Assembly: GCA_036244855.1 (NCBI GenBank)
Contig: BQKZ01000706.1
Span: 23,761 to 87,760, forward strand
Direction: 5' to 3'
Source: Temnopleurus reevesii
Lineage: Eukaryota > Echinodermata > Echinoidea > Temnopleuroida > Temnopleuridae
DNA: 64,000 bases
A program made the translations under genes and the position numbers. The notes under the pieces are model-generated. The model had not been told where the DNA came from, searched no databases, and saw nothing but the letters and a program-made list of their open reading frames with translations. Below, piece by piece: positions 1-13,364 of this stretch (positions are counted from its first letter, which is position 1; every line of letters starts with the position of its first letter).

Positions 1-136
1 AATGTTTGAGATCTACAGCTACATTAATGATCTATATTAAGATTCAATTAGCACGTTTGCCATAATCAATTTTATGGAAACTTGAAATGATAAATCTGAA
101 GAGTAAGCCATTATAAAACTGTGCTTAAATCTAAAC

Positions 137-428
137 GGGAGTGTCATGGTGCAGTGGTTCGGAATCTCGCCTCTTAATTAGAGGGTCGGTAGTTCAAATC
201 TCAACCAGGGCGCTAATTTCCTTCAACGAGAAATTAACCCGCACTTTGTTGCACTCAACCCAAGTGAAAAATGGATACCTGGCAGGAATTTATTCCTTGG
301 AATGCTTGAGCGCCTAACTGGCTTGCTCGGCAGTTATAGCCAGGGTAATATTATGGTACCTAGTATCAAGCGCACAAGGGTATATGCATATAGTGATTGC
401 GCTATATAAATGAACCTATTATTATTAA
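137..428 (+). mobile_element. tRNA-derived SINE
   Basis: TGGTGCAGTGGTTCGGAATC resembles an A box and GGTAGTTCAAATCTC a B box. A body containing GGAATTTATTCCTTGGAATG and a GCGCTATATAAATG plus TTATTATTA tail follow. The same body occurs at 22490-22800. Confidence 0.75.
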
Positions 429-1887
429 AGAAAGTCATATTGCTGATAAAGAGGAAACAATGTTTCTGCATGTTGTATGACCTTATGAAGAGAATTATTC
501 GGAGAGTACATGCGTCAATCAATAAACACTACACCTACACAATATTTTCTTATTTGATCATCTTACTTTGGGTAAACGAGAGTACCTACTACTCTGTTCA
601 GACATATAATGTCTTTCTAATTCATATTCTGTGTTATCAATTTAAGAAAGTATTTTCTGGACTATATATCTTTCATTTTAAAAATTTGCATAAACATTTT
701 GAACACTTCAAAGAAATTGTAGTTTTGTTTTTATAATATCCATTGATATCAACAGAATCTGCAAATGTAATACTGAAATGTTTACTTCATATACTACCTA
801 CATTAAAAGTTGTCTCACATGAAATTTGGCATCTAAAACCGACAATAATTGGCCGAAAAGGGTCTAAATTGTCATCTTCTTGCTCAGACGTCTTAACTTC
901 TTGTAGCACCCGCTAAACAAACTAAAAATATTGATTTATCTTTGTTAAAAGGGCAGGGCAACATGAGAAGTTTAAACGTCCTGTCAAGAAGCTGATAGCC
1001 TGGACAATTTCAAGCAATCGACCTCAGGCGGGATTCTAATAACTAAGAAACTGGCTATCCAATGTCTAATCACACTTCAAATGTGATATTCAAAATTTGA
1101 TATGATTGTAGTGTGTAAGAGTAGCCCAGATAGTAACTTCTCCTTGGGGTGTATATAGTATGGTGAAACAACATTGAGGCAATGGGAACCATCTCGTCTC
1201 CTCTCTTGACCCATTGACGAAGCCAAGGAAAATTGCACCCACGAGCATCCCTCCAATTTCCTAGCCAGGCGCTGATTGAAGAACAATTTCAATTTGCCGA
1301 TTGGAAAACAAAATTTTCAACCAAAAAGGTTAAATCAATAACCGGTTAGGGTGTATTCTTTCCCTGCTTTCTCCTTCTCGATACACAGGCAACATATTTG
1401 GGATTTTGAAACAATCACCATTACAGAATTGGATGAATGCATGTTTTCACAGCTAGAAGGTAAGAAACATCTTTTTTAAAAATTCACACAAATCATGCTG
1501 TTTGAATTCACGATGAACTTCTTAATGGATATTTTTACTAATAAGAACTAAACTAAGAACGAAACAAAAGTAATATAATTTAATGATTCTTAGCAGATGG
1601 AGAGAATACCACATCATTAGATCTCTTAGAAGAAACATCTATGAATTCAAATAAATTACATATGACGTTTTTCAAACTACAGTATTTTCTTAAGAAATAA
1701 AAATTGAGACATATAATCTACTTGGTTGCATATGGTTTCAAAAAAAATAATACAGAAAGAATGAGAATGTTTGTGATAGAAGGGGCAATGAACTCATATA
1801 CTCATAATAAATTCATTATTCATGTTGTCCTAATACTGAACATACTATCATTAGAACACAAATTGCTTGTAAATCTGAGTAAATAAA

Positions 1888-1931
1888 GCAATAAAAATGC
1901 AATAAAAATGCAATAAAAATGCAATAAAAAT
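1888..1931. repeat. 11-bp tandem repeat (GCAATAAAAAT)x4
   Basis: Four consecutive copies are visible directly. Confidence 0.95.
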
Positions 1932-2484
1932 ACTAATCTTGCAAGACCTAAAATCTGTTACGAAAGGGAGTCAGGAACAACAAATTGGATTCATGATATC
2001 AGAAGTAGATATGAATGTAGCACTCTCTCAAAAATGGGTGAAAAAGCTCACTTGAAATAGAGTGAATTTTTCAAAGTGATATTAGAGTGAAATTAGATTT
2101 AAATTTCAGTGAATATTCTTAATTTTGCTCTTTATTCAAGAACTCAAGCCTCAAATGAGCCTAAGACAACCAAAGGCCATGGATATCTTTTTCCAATGCT
2201 TTTCCTGGAGTACAGAAGTGTACTTCATCATATTGGCCTTGTATTTGATGCCCTGATGTAATATGGTTTTGAGGCCCAAGATATCTGTGATCGCTAAAAA
2301 TTTATGAGTGATCACGGAAGTTTCTGAATATTTTCACTCATCATTTCTTGGTAAATTTTTCTATGTAAGAATGAAATGATAAGGATCCTATAGCAATAAA
2401 TTTTAAAGAACAGTACATTGTAAGTCTAATAAAACATATTATTTCAAAGGTCCAAGAAATTACTCTTTTGATGTGCTGATATTA

Positions 2485-2665
2485 TATCCAGCTAATTGAG
2501 AAACAGATATTGCAATCAGATTGTCGGGACCTTGTGATAACTTTGAAAGAAGATTACAATGTAGAGGTGATAAGATGTATTTAAAAGATGTGATACTATT
2601 TTGTTGTGTTCATATCATATCCAGCTGATTGAGAAACAGAAATTGCAATTAAATTGTAAGGATCA
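2485..2665. repeat. Direct repeat of ~46 bp
   Basis: TATCCAGCTAATTGAGAAAC... near 2486 is repeated near 2619 as TATCCAGCTGATTGAGAAAC..., about 133 bp apart. Confidence 0.75.
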
Positions 2666-2801
2666 GCACCAAACATGGGTATAATCCTGATAAAATCATG
2701 ACATTTAACAGGTATGGTTCAGTAAAAAGAAAAAAACATCTGTTAAACTTGGAGCACAACTCACAGTAACTACAGGGAATAATGTTCCTGGTATTGCATC
2801 G

Positions 2802-3029
2802 CAATAGGCGGGTTTACTTATATATTCAAATTTATGTGCGTTTAACGTAGTTACGCGGTATTCCATAGGCGGGTTGATAACAATAAGACTACAATACTTG
2901 GAATCCAGTTTGCATACATTACTTGTTGCTATGTCGGGCAAGCCTCGGGCAAGCTTTTGGGTTGTCAAGAACAACCTTTGTGTTAGAGGTATGCATAAAA
3001 TTTGCATCTATTAGTAAACCCGCCTATTG
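2802..3029. mobile_element. MITE with perfect 17-bp terminal inverted repeats
   Basis: CAATAGGCGGGTTTACT at 2802-2818 is exactly inverted at 3013-3029. The element is inserted in an older dispersed repeat (about 2775-3185) that recurs without it at 55597-55770, giving an empty-site comparison. It has no transposase. Confidence 0.85.
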
Positions 3030-6000
3030 GTATGCATTTTAGTATGATTGCTATACAAAAGATGTTTTGTTTGGCAACTTTTTCACATAGAACTGTACAG
3101 AAAAGTGTTATAAATGTTTTCTCATTGTCTAAAACTGCTAATCAAATGTGAAAAGCAAACAGATTCCCTGAACTACTTCTAGGAGTACAATCCTTTTTTC
3201 TTCACCATCATCCTTCAGACAATACAGTGCAATGTCCTTTGATCAACTTAAGAACGTTACCCAGTATGTGTCTAAGTACCAGGCTGCCATTCCACCCATC
3301 CTACTCCTCCTCCTATTACACCAACATCAGCATCACTATTCCTCTAAAGAAACCATCCGTTAATAGTAGAGAATGTATTATGTTATATATTTTTATTAAT
3401 GCGCATCATTATAGAAATCTTCCTGAGGGGTCAATTGTAATTCTACAAAATGTCTACTTCTATTTAAGATCATTTATCTCTTGCAAAGCTGCATGCAAAA
3501 ATGACGATAGCCCTTTTCAAAGTATTCAATCACCTACTGCTCTTTTTTTTTAAATTTGAACTTTATTTCATTACTCAATTTCATCAACAAAACACAAGTC
3601 TATATCTAAAGGATCCCATATATGCATCACACACTTTACCTAAAATAATAACCATGAATAAATTCTGCATGCTTCCATTTTTTATCATAATTCTTCACAG
3701 GATTATCAAAGATACTTTCAAACAGATTTCAATCTTCGGATAATACAGTCACCAGGGAATTTATCCAAAAGTGGACAGTCTGTGATTATCAAATTTTATA
3801 CATTGCCAAATATTTGAACAATTTTTCTGGAAAAAGTGGGGATAGTAGCCCTCTTGCACCAGCAATTCTGCAGTCCCTGTAATAGGGTAGATTTTGCACT
3901 GACAAAGATGAAAAAAAAATAACAGCTTGTGTGAGCAAAGTGTCAAATCTACAATCCAAGGCTTTCTGAAGGCTTTATAGTGTGTTAGGGCTGCTTCAAT
4001 TTCTCTCACAATTTTGAAACATGGTTAGTGAAGCTCGTTTCCTGCTCTAAAGTGACTCATGCACAGGCATTTAAAACAGGTTTCCAAGCGAATTACTTCA
4101 GGTGAGCGTTACAAGGGCACGCCAAGGTATCTTACAATGACACCATATTGAATATTGAATTTTGTTTAAGGCATATGCAGTGTTGCTTGCTTCCTGTTGA
4201 TCAGAAGCCAATACATAAATGTTTCCTGACAAGATTTTTATTCTTATAGGTAATTTGAAGATTGAAAGATTATCTAAACATATTATGCAAACGTAAACAA
4301 AATTAGAATGGTTCCGAGAAAATATGATTTAAAAAAAAATATTAGTATCTCCTGCTGATAACTTTGATATTTAATGGTAAGATTAATTTGCAACTCTCAG
4401 GTAGCTTTTGCATATTTTAACAAAATTTTCATATAAAAAATGCTGATATAAATTCATACAATTAGGCTAGTGTTAAAAGGTTCCATTATCTACAGCTGAA
4501 GGCAATATTATAACTACACTGTCTATGCTTCTTGAATTTTGATGATAAATTTGAAACATGATCATTGAAGATTGCTTCCTGCTGGAGGTTACTTCTGCAT
4601 AAATCTTTTTAAATGACAGAGTTGATGAAAGTAATGGCAGATGAAAATTTGGTGCCTCTCTTTAAAAGACTGGATTCCGGATATGGTTGCTTTCTTTTGA
4701 ATATACCTCTGGTTATTGTGTTTCATACCTAACAAATTCCATTCAAATATGCCAGGAATGAACCTGAATGGGGGGAGACACTTTTTTATGAGGGCACACC
4801 TTGTTGTCCCCCTGTTTTTCTATGCATTTTTGTCAATTTTTTATGTTTTTCTTTTGTTTAATTTTTAGTGGGGTGGGGGATGCAACCCCTTAGCTATGTG
4901 CCTTCTAGAAATTAGGGCTTGGCTTATATTTCACCAATTTTCACCTACAGTCATAAAACACTTAGTTGAATCAAGCAGTTTTAAACAATTATTTTTCATC
5001 AAAATATATTCCATTCTTTAAGTATGATGAAAAAATTTATGTGTATTGAAATACATACAATCAGCAGTAGATGTGAAATCAGCCTCTGTGCATATCTTAT
5101 CAAAAACGAATATTAGAATATTACATTATTATTTTCTTTCTATTAGACAATCATCTGTCCATCAAAAAAAAAAGGCTGAAATAACAAGTTGATATGTTAT
5201 TCCTTAAAGTCTAATGAGAAAAACTGTGTTTGATGAAAAGTATTCAATTTCAAAATCATTTCTATTTACAAACAGGAAACAATCTTTGTTCCTTTTCCTA
5301 CCTCATACATCATGACAAGATGGTAAAGACAGTTTTAAGAACTACCAATGAAGATACATATACAGGAGAGTGCATAGTAAAATTTACAGTTACTGGTCGA
5401 GTTGAGGCCTTTGTAGACTGGTAACATCTGTATCCTCACATCTGCCTTTCTTCCGAACACACAGGAATTACACAGAGCAGTCAACTCTTTGCAATCTGTT
5501 CTACTCAATTCATGGGGTTTAGGTTGACATCCCTGTGTGTTCATGCCTACTGCAGATAGGTAGAGACAGCAATTAGGCCACAGAGTCCTCAACTGGACTA
5601 TTGAACAAGTATTAGCATCTGCATTGAAGGCGCATGCCCATGTCCCACGGACGTTTAACCGACAGCATTTAATTCGCCATAGCTGAAGTGGCGTGCTGCA
5701 GCACATACACCTCAGCTCATTAGCAAAGTACAGCTAAAGCATATGCCCCTCATATTCATGTTGAAGATCATTCAGACTTGCACTCACTTCATTTGCAGAA
5801 TCAGAAAAAGTATGATAATCTTTTAAAAGCATTGTTCCTAGCCCCTTCTGAAATCTGAAATATATTTCTGTTGATTTGCTTTGAATTTCTAAATGATATC
5901 TTTAAGATGGAAATGCAACTCATTAGTAAGCGCCGCACCCTTTGCATTGAATGTGAAATGGTATTCAGACTTGTGCACACCTAGGCTGCGGAATTAAGAG

Positions 6001-6053
6001 GGGAAGGGTAATTCTTTTAGAATTTATAGTGTAAAGCCAGATGAATTATGTAA

Positions 6054-6216
6054 ATGTTGATATTTTAGTGCACATATATTTTAGCAAATTTATTGAAATT
6101 CATGAACATTTTCATACTGTTATTTTCAAGTTTTGAACGATCATTGAACACAAGAAAATATTAGCGAACTCGTGGTCACAAAATTAGCGAAAACAAAATC
6201 CCAGCAAAAGATTCAA
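6054..6216. repeat. Dispersed repeat with GGGTTTTATTTTCGC-type end
   Basis: The sequence from the first AGCAAATTTATTG through GCGAACTCGTGGTCACAAAA to AATCCCAGCAAAAG matches a family with further copies at 34385-34585, 38585-38790, 39620-39800, 49945-50010 and 63335-63545. Confidence 0.7.
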
Positions 6217-9200
6217 CTGATAAAGTATAATATCTACATACTATGAATAATCCTGATTATCACTTGATGTTGCAAAAATACTATGCATTGGAAGTGATCG
6301 AGTCAAAAAGGGGGAAAAAATCTCTCATGTAAAGACACATCTAGGTACTTTTGCAAATTTGTAATACAGAGAATTGTGAGTATCTTAGAGATGGCAATTA
6401 ATCTGCAATATTTAAAATATGTATAAAGAAAACATTTACAGTTTCCCTCTTTTAAAAAAAAAACTAACAGTGCAATTTGATAAAGTAATGTTCAGTGCCA
6501 AAACATTTTCATGTACATGTATGCTCCAACCTTAAATTTTATAAGCCAGCCATTGTTTTTTGTAACAGATCATCTGAACTCTTTATTCTCAATTCTCGAA
6601 AAACTAATACTAAAGATAAGGAATCTACATTAAAATAATCTCTCAAATCTTCATGATAATCTTGAAATAACCATCTTCCAATTGACATAACACAAAGAAT
6701 CTATGGATGATGGCATAATTATTCCAATACCCTCTGCTAAATAAACGATTCACAAGTGATGCCGTCCAAACACAAAGCAAGGAAAAAATATGAGCACTTG
6801 CGGCTCTGACCAGAAAGATGGCACGAGTGCATACAGAAAACATAAGGGTTCTTTGGTGTTTTTTAAGTGCCTACTATCAATGGTCGCAATCAAAACAACC
6901 GACCACGCTCTAGATATCTTTGGATATATTGAAATCATAAAAGACCGGAGGCATATGAAAGAGAATGAGGTATCTTTTCAGGTATGTAACTTTAATGACC
7001 TTGAGAGGTATTCGATAATAGTAAGCGATTCATTTTTTCCCATTATGTCATTCAATATTTCCTCACAGATTATGCATAATATGTAAACCTTTCCTTCCAA
7101 AATTCCTGCTTTTTCTTATTCAAGAAACATTTTTATATGTCTCAAAAACACTGCTAGGTTACAATAATTCTATCTGACAAAGTCTTCTTTCAAAAAGGAA
7201 AACACGTATTAAAGATAAAAAGAGTTTATGACAATAATTTCAGTAACCTGTTAGTACTATTTAGCTATAATGGACAATGTGAAGACAGTGAGATCATCAG
7301 ACCATATTGTTCTAAGCTTTGATATGGATCATAGGTAGCAAAGGATTGTGACTTGAACTATTTGAGAGAACCTGAATTTTGTGATTGCATCTTTCATAGT
7401 CATCTCAAATTCACACATTTTTAGTCCCAAATCAAATTCCAATCCCACAACACTTCTTCACATACATCATCTGAATAGGGCTTGTCTAAATGTCACGTAC
7501 GGCGATTACCTGAGGGACACCTCATCTAGCACTAAATGATGCAGGTGTAATGAGACAGTACCTGTAGATCGAGATTGCATCTTTTATTACCATCCATTCC
7601 ATCCCCATGGGAACAAGTGTGAACGCTTCACTTCATCTTCAGGTGATACAAACGAGACCGGTGGTGATGGAGGAGGAGTGAGATGGTGAGGTTCTTTCTA
7701 CGAAGAGATGAGGTGTCTACTAACACCCACCATAGCATTTATATTCCCATCATTAACACTTTCCATACTCATTATAGCATACCTGCCAACCCAAAATCAC
7801 ACTCTTTTCCTATTAGCCATCATTAGGTGGTATCAACATCTTTGGACACCCATAGTTATTCAGAAGCGCAACAACACCATTACACATCCATCTTAATCAT
7901 AAGACACCCTCTTGTTAATTAATAGAATCAATGGAGAAAAAATACTTGAATTAATGGTGTTTCTAGTATGCCTTTTTGCATTGATATAAACAAATCTTGA
8001 ACATCCATTTTTTTCTAAGAACCACATACACTTAGTGTCAATGGAAAAAAAAAGAAAATTTTCCTAAGAGACAGATATACATTTCATACCGTTCTTCTCT
8101 TTGTAGTTATTTACAGACTTTTTTCATTTTTGTATCCCGCATGAACCATAAAATGACTAGAAAATTTGGGATCCATTTTCAGCTTGGCAGGCAAGTTATA
8201 GGCACAACTGGGAAGGAGCATTCAATTCAAATAGGACCTTTCAAGGAATTCACACATCTACAAGGCTCTGCAGACCCAAGTACCTGTCGGCTTGTATGGG
8301 ACAAGTGAAACTCCTGGTAATTTTGACAAGCAATTCTATAAGTTACTTGCCTAAGTCACCATTTTTACAGAGACAAAATATTGTTCTTCTATATGATTTA
8401 TAATGAAATCACAATTTTTATTATTGTTTATCTGTGTCTCTCATATTTGCTCATAATCCGTAAGCCACAAGCTCATTCAAATAATCGAAGACATATTCTG
8501 AAAAGCGACATTGGACACAAACAATTCAGACTCTGAATGATATTTAAAATATTTTGATATTTGTCTTCATTTAAACTTCTATTTGATCAATGAATAAAAA
8601 AATAAATCAAGAAATGAATTGAGATTGTCTGAACTTTCACAATATTATAAACAGAATTGCTGACATCCTAAATATATACAGAGTGAGTTTCTAGCAATGT
8701 CAATACTTTGCCATATCACAGTTATACAAAATATATCTTCATAATATTTGCCAAAAAAATAAGGTTTTATAGGATGTATGAACTTGCTATATGAAAGACA
8801 AATACAGCATCTTTTTCAACAGACTTATTTTAATTCTCTATTCAACTCCTACTCTACTCTACTCTCCTAAAAGAGGCTACTCTCATATTCTTCCCATCAT
8901 TTTTGCCTTCTAATACCGAGGACTACACAAGATCTATCTCTGTCGCCATCAGAAACTGATCTGGTCCCAAGGAATTGAAATGTCCACCAGCTTTACTGGG
9001 AATAAAGCTCCAGAGATCAAAAATATTCCCTGCGAGCTTCTGAAAATACTCTTCATTTCCCAATTTATACCAAAGCCAAGAAATAGAAATGAGTCAATGT
9101 GTCCAACATTAGCAAGGCATAGTCTGGATTTGCAGACCACACGTGACCTTTAATAAATGGTAATTACGAATATGAACATATTGTTTAGGAGTAAAATGTC

Positions 9201-9850
9201 ATTGATCTAAGAAAATGCTGGAAAATGCACTATGAAAAGGTAAAGATACAAAAGACGAAAATTATCTATCTGGCATATGAATTATGTATTTTCATTTTTA
9301 GATATTTTCAGTAACTATATTCTATCTCTCCATGTAAAGAAGAATCATTACTCATATCTTATTTCATTCCTGTCTCCATAAACTTGCAGCTTAAAAATAT
9401 CAATTTACATCCTTTCCAAGCCATTAAGCGCCTAATGCTTGATTACTCTCACCATTGACAGTGAATACTTAAATATTCTCATTTTTGCATTCCGATCATG
9501 TATCTTTGAAGCTGCTACAGAACCCACTAACGAATGCATGTTCACAACTGCCTATTTGAATGAAGGAGCCTGTATCTGTAGAATAGCCCATGATCGATGC
9601 ATTGAGCAATGCTCTAATTGCCAACGTTCCATTAGCACTCTCCCCTAGCTCTCTATACGTCCAAAACCAACCACGTATCAATCTTTGAGGACGTGTTGCA
9701 AAAATTTAAATAATGCTCCCCCATCCCTGACGGTTTTCTTTCTTCTTCAAGTTCATCGTATAGATCGTCTTCTCACTATTTGTCCCTGACCGGGAGTGCA
9801 CAAGCTAGGTTGCATCTCATTGCCAAATGTCTGCATTGCAATCTTGTCTT

Positions 9851-10060
9851 ATAGGAGGTATTGCCAGAAAGTTGCAACTGACTGTAAGTTGCAATCAAAT
9901 GCAAGTTGCAGTTGATCAGCATGTGCCAATCAACATCCCTGTTTCAGGCACATCTCGAGAGAAATGCGAGGTATGTGCAAATTAGAATGTGCATTTCAAT
10001 TTGCAGCTAATCTGCCATTGATTTGCAACCAATTACAACTTTATAACAGCACCAGCATAG
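9851..10060. mobile_element. MITE, GGGGGTGTTGCT family, diverged copy
   Basis: It starts TAGGAGGTATTGCCAGAAAG and ends ACTTTATAACAGCACCAGCA|TA. Inside are repeated AAGTTGCAGTTGATC words shared with the 13-kb copies. Confidence 0.72.
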
Positions 10061-10104
10061 TTCCATTATAGTTTTTAAATTTGCATTGGCAGGACCACAG
10101 AAAA

Positions 10105-10335
10105 TCTAATTCCTTCCTTCCCTCCTTCCCTAAAATTTCTATACTTTCCAAACATTTCCCAGTTTCTCTGTCTTTAAGCTCCGTCTCTGATTCTGTGATC
10201 ACCTTCTCTCCATCTTTTGCTCTCTCTTCTCTCTCCCTCTTTATTTTGTTTTCTCTTGTCCTCTTTCTCTTCCCTATCTTTAGCTTATATTCCTTCTTCC
10301 TTCTCCCATTAACACCCTCCTCCTCCCTCCTTCCA
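10105..10335. repeat. Pyrimidine-rich tract
   Basis: About 230 bp of C/T-rich sequence is seen, so long open frames here on either strand are a composition effect. Confidence 0.9.
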
Positions 10336-10451
10336 TCTGATGAACTCACACCAACCTGTACATGAAATTCAAAATGCAGATATTACCTGTACTGCAAAAG
10401 TACATTCTCCAAAATAAAAATTAATGAAAGAATTAGATGTAATATACTCAC

Positions 10452-10552
10452 CCATTTGTTATCAGTTCCTTTGAGGCTTCTGAAGATGAGCTTGAGCTCC
10501 TTGACTGAGATACTATAGCTGGACAACACGCCAATAATCTCAATCAGTAAAT
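10452..10552 (-). CDS. NBEA/LRBA-like: Neurobeachin/LRBA-like exon c (101 bases)
   Basis: The exon is read from 10552 to 10452, with acceptor tttgttttgtacag| and donor AAATGG|gtgagt. With the carried-over G it encodes 34 residues starting [20 protein letters not shown] and ending with KGTDNKW. Human NBEA has DLLVDMLGVLASYSITVKEL here, and LRBA has DLLVDMLGVLASYNLTVREL. The Trp aligns with the Trp before 'PRHAVKLLSVL' in NBEA. It ends in phase 0. The first 42 bases and the acceptor are repeated 270 bp upstream in transcript terms (10780-10822). The next exon, expected to encode the run leading to 'PDTFFNFPG', was not seen in 1-10451 and is presumably outside the window. Confidence 0.95.
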
Positions 10553-10779
10553 CTGTACAAAACAAAGAAATAATTCCAAAGGGGTCAGAATTATGGACAT
10601 TTCCATTTCATTTGCATCAGTCAGAGTCACAGCCAACTGGAATACACATCACATTTTTGCACAAATGCACATTGTTACATAATATAGCTATAAAATATCT
10701 GTGATGAGAGCTCTAATCCGTTACCAATTATGTGATGAGCCCAAGATGAGCAAGTATTTCATGCGTAGACGCTATTGCT

Positions 10780-11049
10780 ATACTATAGCTCGACAATACA
10801 CCAATGATCTCAATCAGTAAATCTGTACAAAGCAAAAAAATCATACCAAAGGGGTCAGAATTACAGAAATATCAGTTTTATTTGAAACAGTCAGAGTCAC
10901 AGCCAACTGAAATACACATCACATTTTTGCACAAATGCACGTTTTTACATAATATAGCTCTATAAAATATCTGTGATGAGAGCTCTAATCCGTTACCAAT
11001 TATGTGATGAGCCCAAGATGAGCAAGTATTTCATGTGTAGACGCCATTG
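10780..11049 (-). repeat. Tandem copy of exon c 5' end plus ~230 bp of intron
   Basis: The sequence from about 10510 to 10777 is repeated at 10780-11049 with few changes. The duplicated part includes the TGTACAG acceptor (10823) and 42 bases of exon c (10781-10822). Read in exon phase, the copy encodes [15 protein letters not shown] and then diverges to reach a TAA at 10730-10728. Confidence 0.9.
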
Positions 11050-12799
11050 TGATGTCATCGAGAAGTAGTAGACAAGAATTGAAACTGAATTTGGGAACGA
11101 GAGCAGCGGACGGGTTGACATTGATCGACCTTCACTTCCAGTCGACTGTGACCCCATACTAAATCAACAGGGTAAACTAGGAAGTCCTTTATTTCAAAGG
11201 CAGCATGACGATTTGATGAGTTGGATCACAATAATTTATAAACAAAAGCTAGCCAGGTGGTAAGGGACATTATACTGCATATTATTACTGGACACCTGAC
11301 CATTTAAAAGAAACAAAACTTTCATAAAGAGGGGCTCAATTTTTTGCCTTAATTACAAATGACATATAAATTTAGGAGCTATTTTCCATCTTAAGTAGGG
11401 AAGCTTATTTTCTACCTCAAACCATGTCTCAATTATTGATTTTTTATGCAGGGTGCATTAACAAACCAACGATGTTTATGCTTGTCTCTGTTGTGGTAAA
11501 ATATTCCACTCTTTGGCCAACCATGTTTTCCAGATTCCAGGCTGATAAAATACCACATGATCTAATTTATGCAGGACGTGTCGATAGCTCTGAATTTCAA
11601 TCATTTGTCGATCATACTAAATAAGTTTTGATCGAATGAATAATTTCCCATCTCATGAGGATAAATCAATGCCATCTAAGATCAAAGACTGATTTCCCTT
11701 TTTTACATTTTGTATTAAAGGGAATGAATTCTGACTTATAAATTCATGGATAATTAATGGATCCATTCACCTACAAAAATTCAAAAATTTCAGAACATGA
11801 GACATGACAAGTGAATATGAAATTAAACATTCCAATTGAATAATGAAAAGGGCATGAAATATTTGTGATTATCAAGAGACAATTAAGCAAGTGACAGTCC
11901 ATAGACTGAGTAAATTGTTATAACTCATGAATGCAACTATACTTAACTTGTATAAGCTTTAAGGCTATCCTAAATTTAGTACAAGGACTTCCTTCTAAAT
12001 ATGATGGTCTCTAAAGCAATAGCATCCAACCACAGCATGTGGGTGGTAGTGCATTTCAATTTTCAATCGTTTTCTAGAATCCAACGAGAAATGAAATCTA
12101 CAGAAAAGAAAATCAATGACTACCTCATGCGGGCTTTCAATGCCTTGCAGACAACCGTTCCAAATAGCAAGGAGTTACTTTTGGAAGTGGGTAAAGCGTG
12201 TTTTATTCAGCACCTGCGTCCCAGTTTTTAGAAGGTCAAAATAATGATTTTGTTCCAAAGAAACAATCACGTTTGTCTAGATTTGGGTTTCGAAACCCAA
12301 TCGACCTGCCATTATTTCTTGCCCCGGAGGATGCCGACTTGTTGGATGACAAATTCAGTTCCCCTTTTTTAATTTTCCCAATACAGGAATGTAGCCCTTC
12401 GAAGAAAATTATAAATCCTGTCTATCCTTTGGAATGGCAAATTTTACTTCAATTTTGAGCAATTGAACATTTGTAATAATAAACCTTTTCACATTTTCAA
12501 AATATGTCAATGTCTAAATATTGTAAAATCAGTATACTGAACTTTTGAAATAACAAACCTTAAAAAAAAAAACGAAAAGCAACACTTTATTAGGGATATC
12601 AGCAACTCGATGAATCATTATTTTAAAAAACGATTGGATAAAACTGATCTTTAAGATCATAAGCAGGGACTGACAATAAGATAAAAAAATATCATCTAAT
12701 CTTAATATTTGTCCCTGTGCATAAAAGATGATACATGTTTGATAAAGTCAACTCCAAATTTAAATAAATCGTTGCTGAAATTCTTCTTGCCCATTTAAA

Positions 12800-13010
12800 T
12801 TGTGGATCCAGCAGCCGTTAAGCAGCGCCGGTTTGACATTGCTCTATCCTTTCTTGTTAAATGCCAAACAGGGAAGCAACTATTCCTATCTTATCATACA
12901 ATCTTTTGGTATGACGCAGCTGGGAATCAAACCCTGGACCTTCCTGTTGTGAGGCGAACGCTCTCCTGCTTGAGCGTACACACCTGTGTATTCTGATTTT
13001 ATAATAAAAA
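12800..13010 (-). mobile_element. tRNA-derived SINE, minus orientation
   Basis: On the minus strand, GAGCGTTCGCCTCACAACAG and GGTCCAGGGTTTGATTCCC resemble the anticodon arm and B box of a tRNA-Val-like gene. A non-tRNA body follows. The 5' end and first stem are degenerate, so this is a SINE rather than a functional tRNA. Confidence 0.6.
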
Positions 13011-13076
13011 TGTCTCTTAATCCAATTAATATAGAGTATGTCTACCAATATATTTGAATGCTTCAGACTTTCTTAC

Positions 13077-13140
13077 CAGCAATCATTTCATCACTACTTG
13101 GTAGCCACTGGAGGAGTATCGCTATGATAGAGTTAGACAC
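13077..13140 (-). pseudogene. Exon b decoy copy A, 3' part with donor
   Basis: This is the 3' part of exon b, including its ending GATTGCTG and a GTAAGA donor at 13076. A MITE (13142-13321) splits the copy. Its 5' part continues at 13322-13364, where the shared GTAACTTTC...ACATGTCC block is seen. The split and an internal deletion make it non-coding. Confidence 0.85.
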
Positions 13141-13141
13141 T

Positions 13142-13321
13142 TAGGGGGTGTTGCTCAAAAGTTGCAATTGATCGCAAGTTGCAGTTGATCAGAATGCGCC
13201 AATCCAAATCATTGTTTGATGCACGTCTTGATAAATGCACACATCGTGCGCAAATGAAAATGCATGTTACAATTTGCAAAGTTGAAGTTGTTTTGCAGTT
13301 GATTTTGAACGACACCCCCTA
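13142..13321. mobile_element. MITE, GGGGGTGTTGCT family, inside decoy copy A
   Basis: The ends are TA|GGGGGTGTTGCTCAAAAGTT and, on the other side, TTTTGAACGACACCCCC|TA. The element is about 176 bp, rich in degenerate CAAGTTGCAATTGATC blocks and has no coding capacity. TA at both borders fits a TA target duplication, as in Tc1/mariner-type elements. Confidence 0.85.
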
Positions 13322-13364
13322 AGGCATGTAAGACTCAGGTAACTTTCAACACATGTCCAAGACA

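Larger units (their letters stand above)
1..10451 (-). other. Partial intron downstream of exon c
   Basis: Following the gtgagt donor at 10451, no further neurobeachin-like exon is recognisable to the window edge, so this is at least 10.45 kb of intron. Contents include a SINE (137-428), an 11-bp tandem repeat (1888-1931), a nested MITE (2802-3029), the GGGTTTTATTTTCGCG-type repeat (6054-6216), a MITE of the intron-b family (9851-10060) and a pyrimidine tract (10105-10335). I see nothing identifiable in 430-1880, 3200-6050, 6220-9420 beyond AT-rich sequence. Confidence 0.75.

Noticed and set aside
137..210. Functional tRNA gene
   Set aside because: A- and B-box-like words are present, but the arms do not form a clean cloverleaf and the same body recurs elsewhere; this is a SINE.
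12001..12458. Short plus-strand frames (76 and 86 codons), possibly a transposon remnant
   Set aside because: They contain no recognisable transposase or reverse-transcriptase motif.
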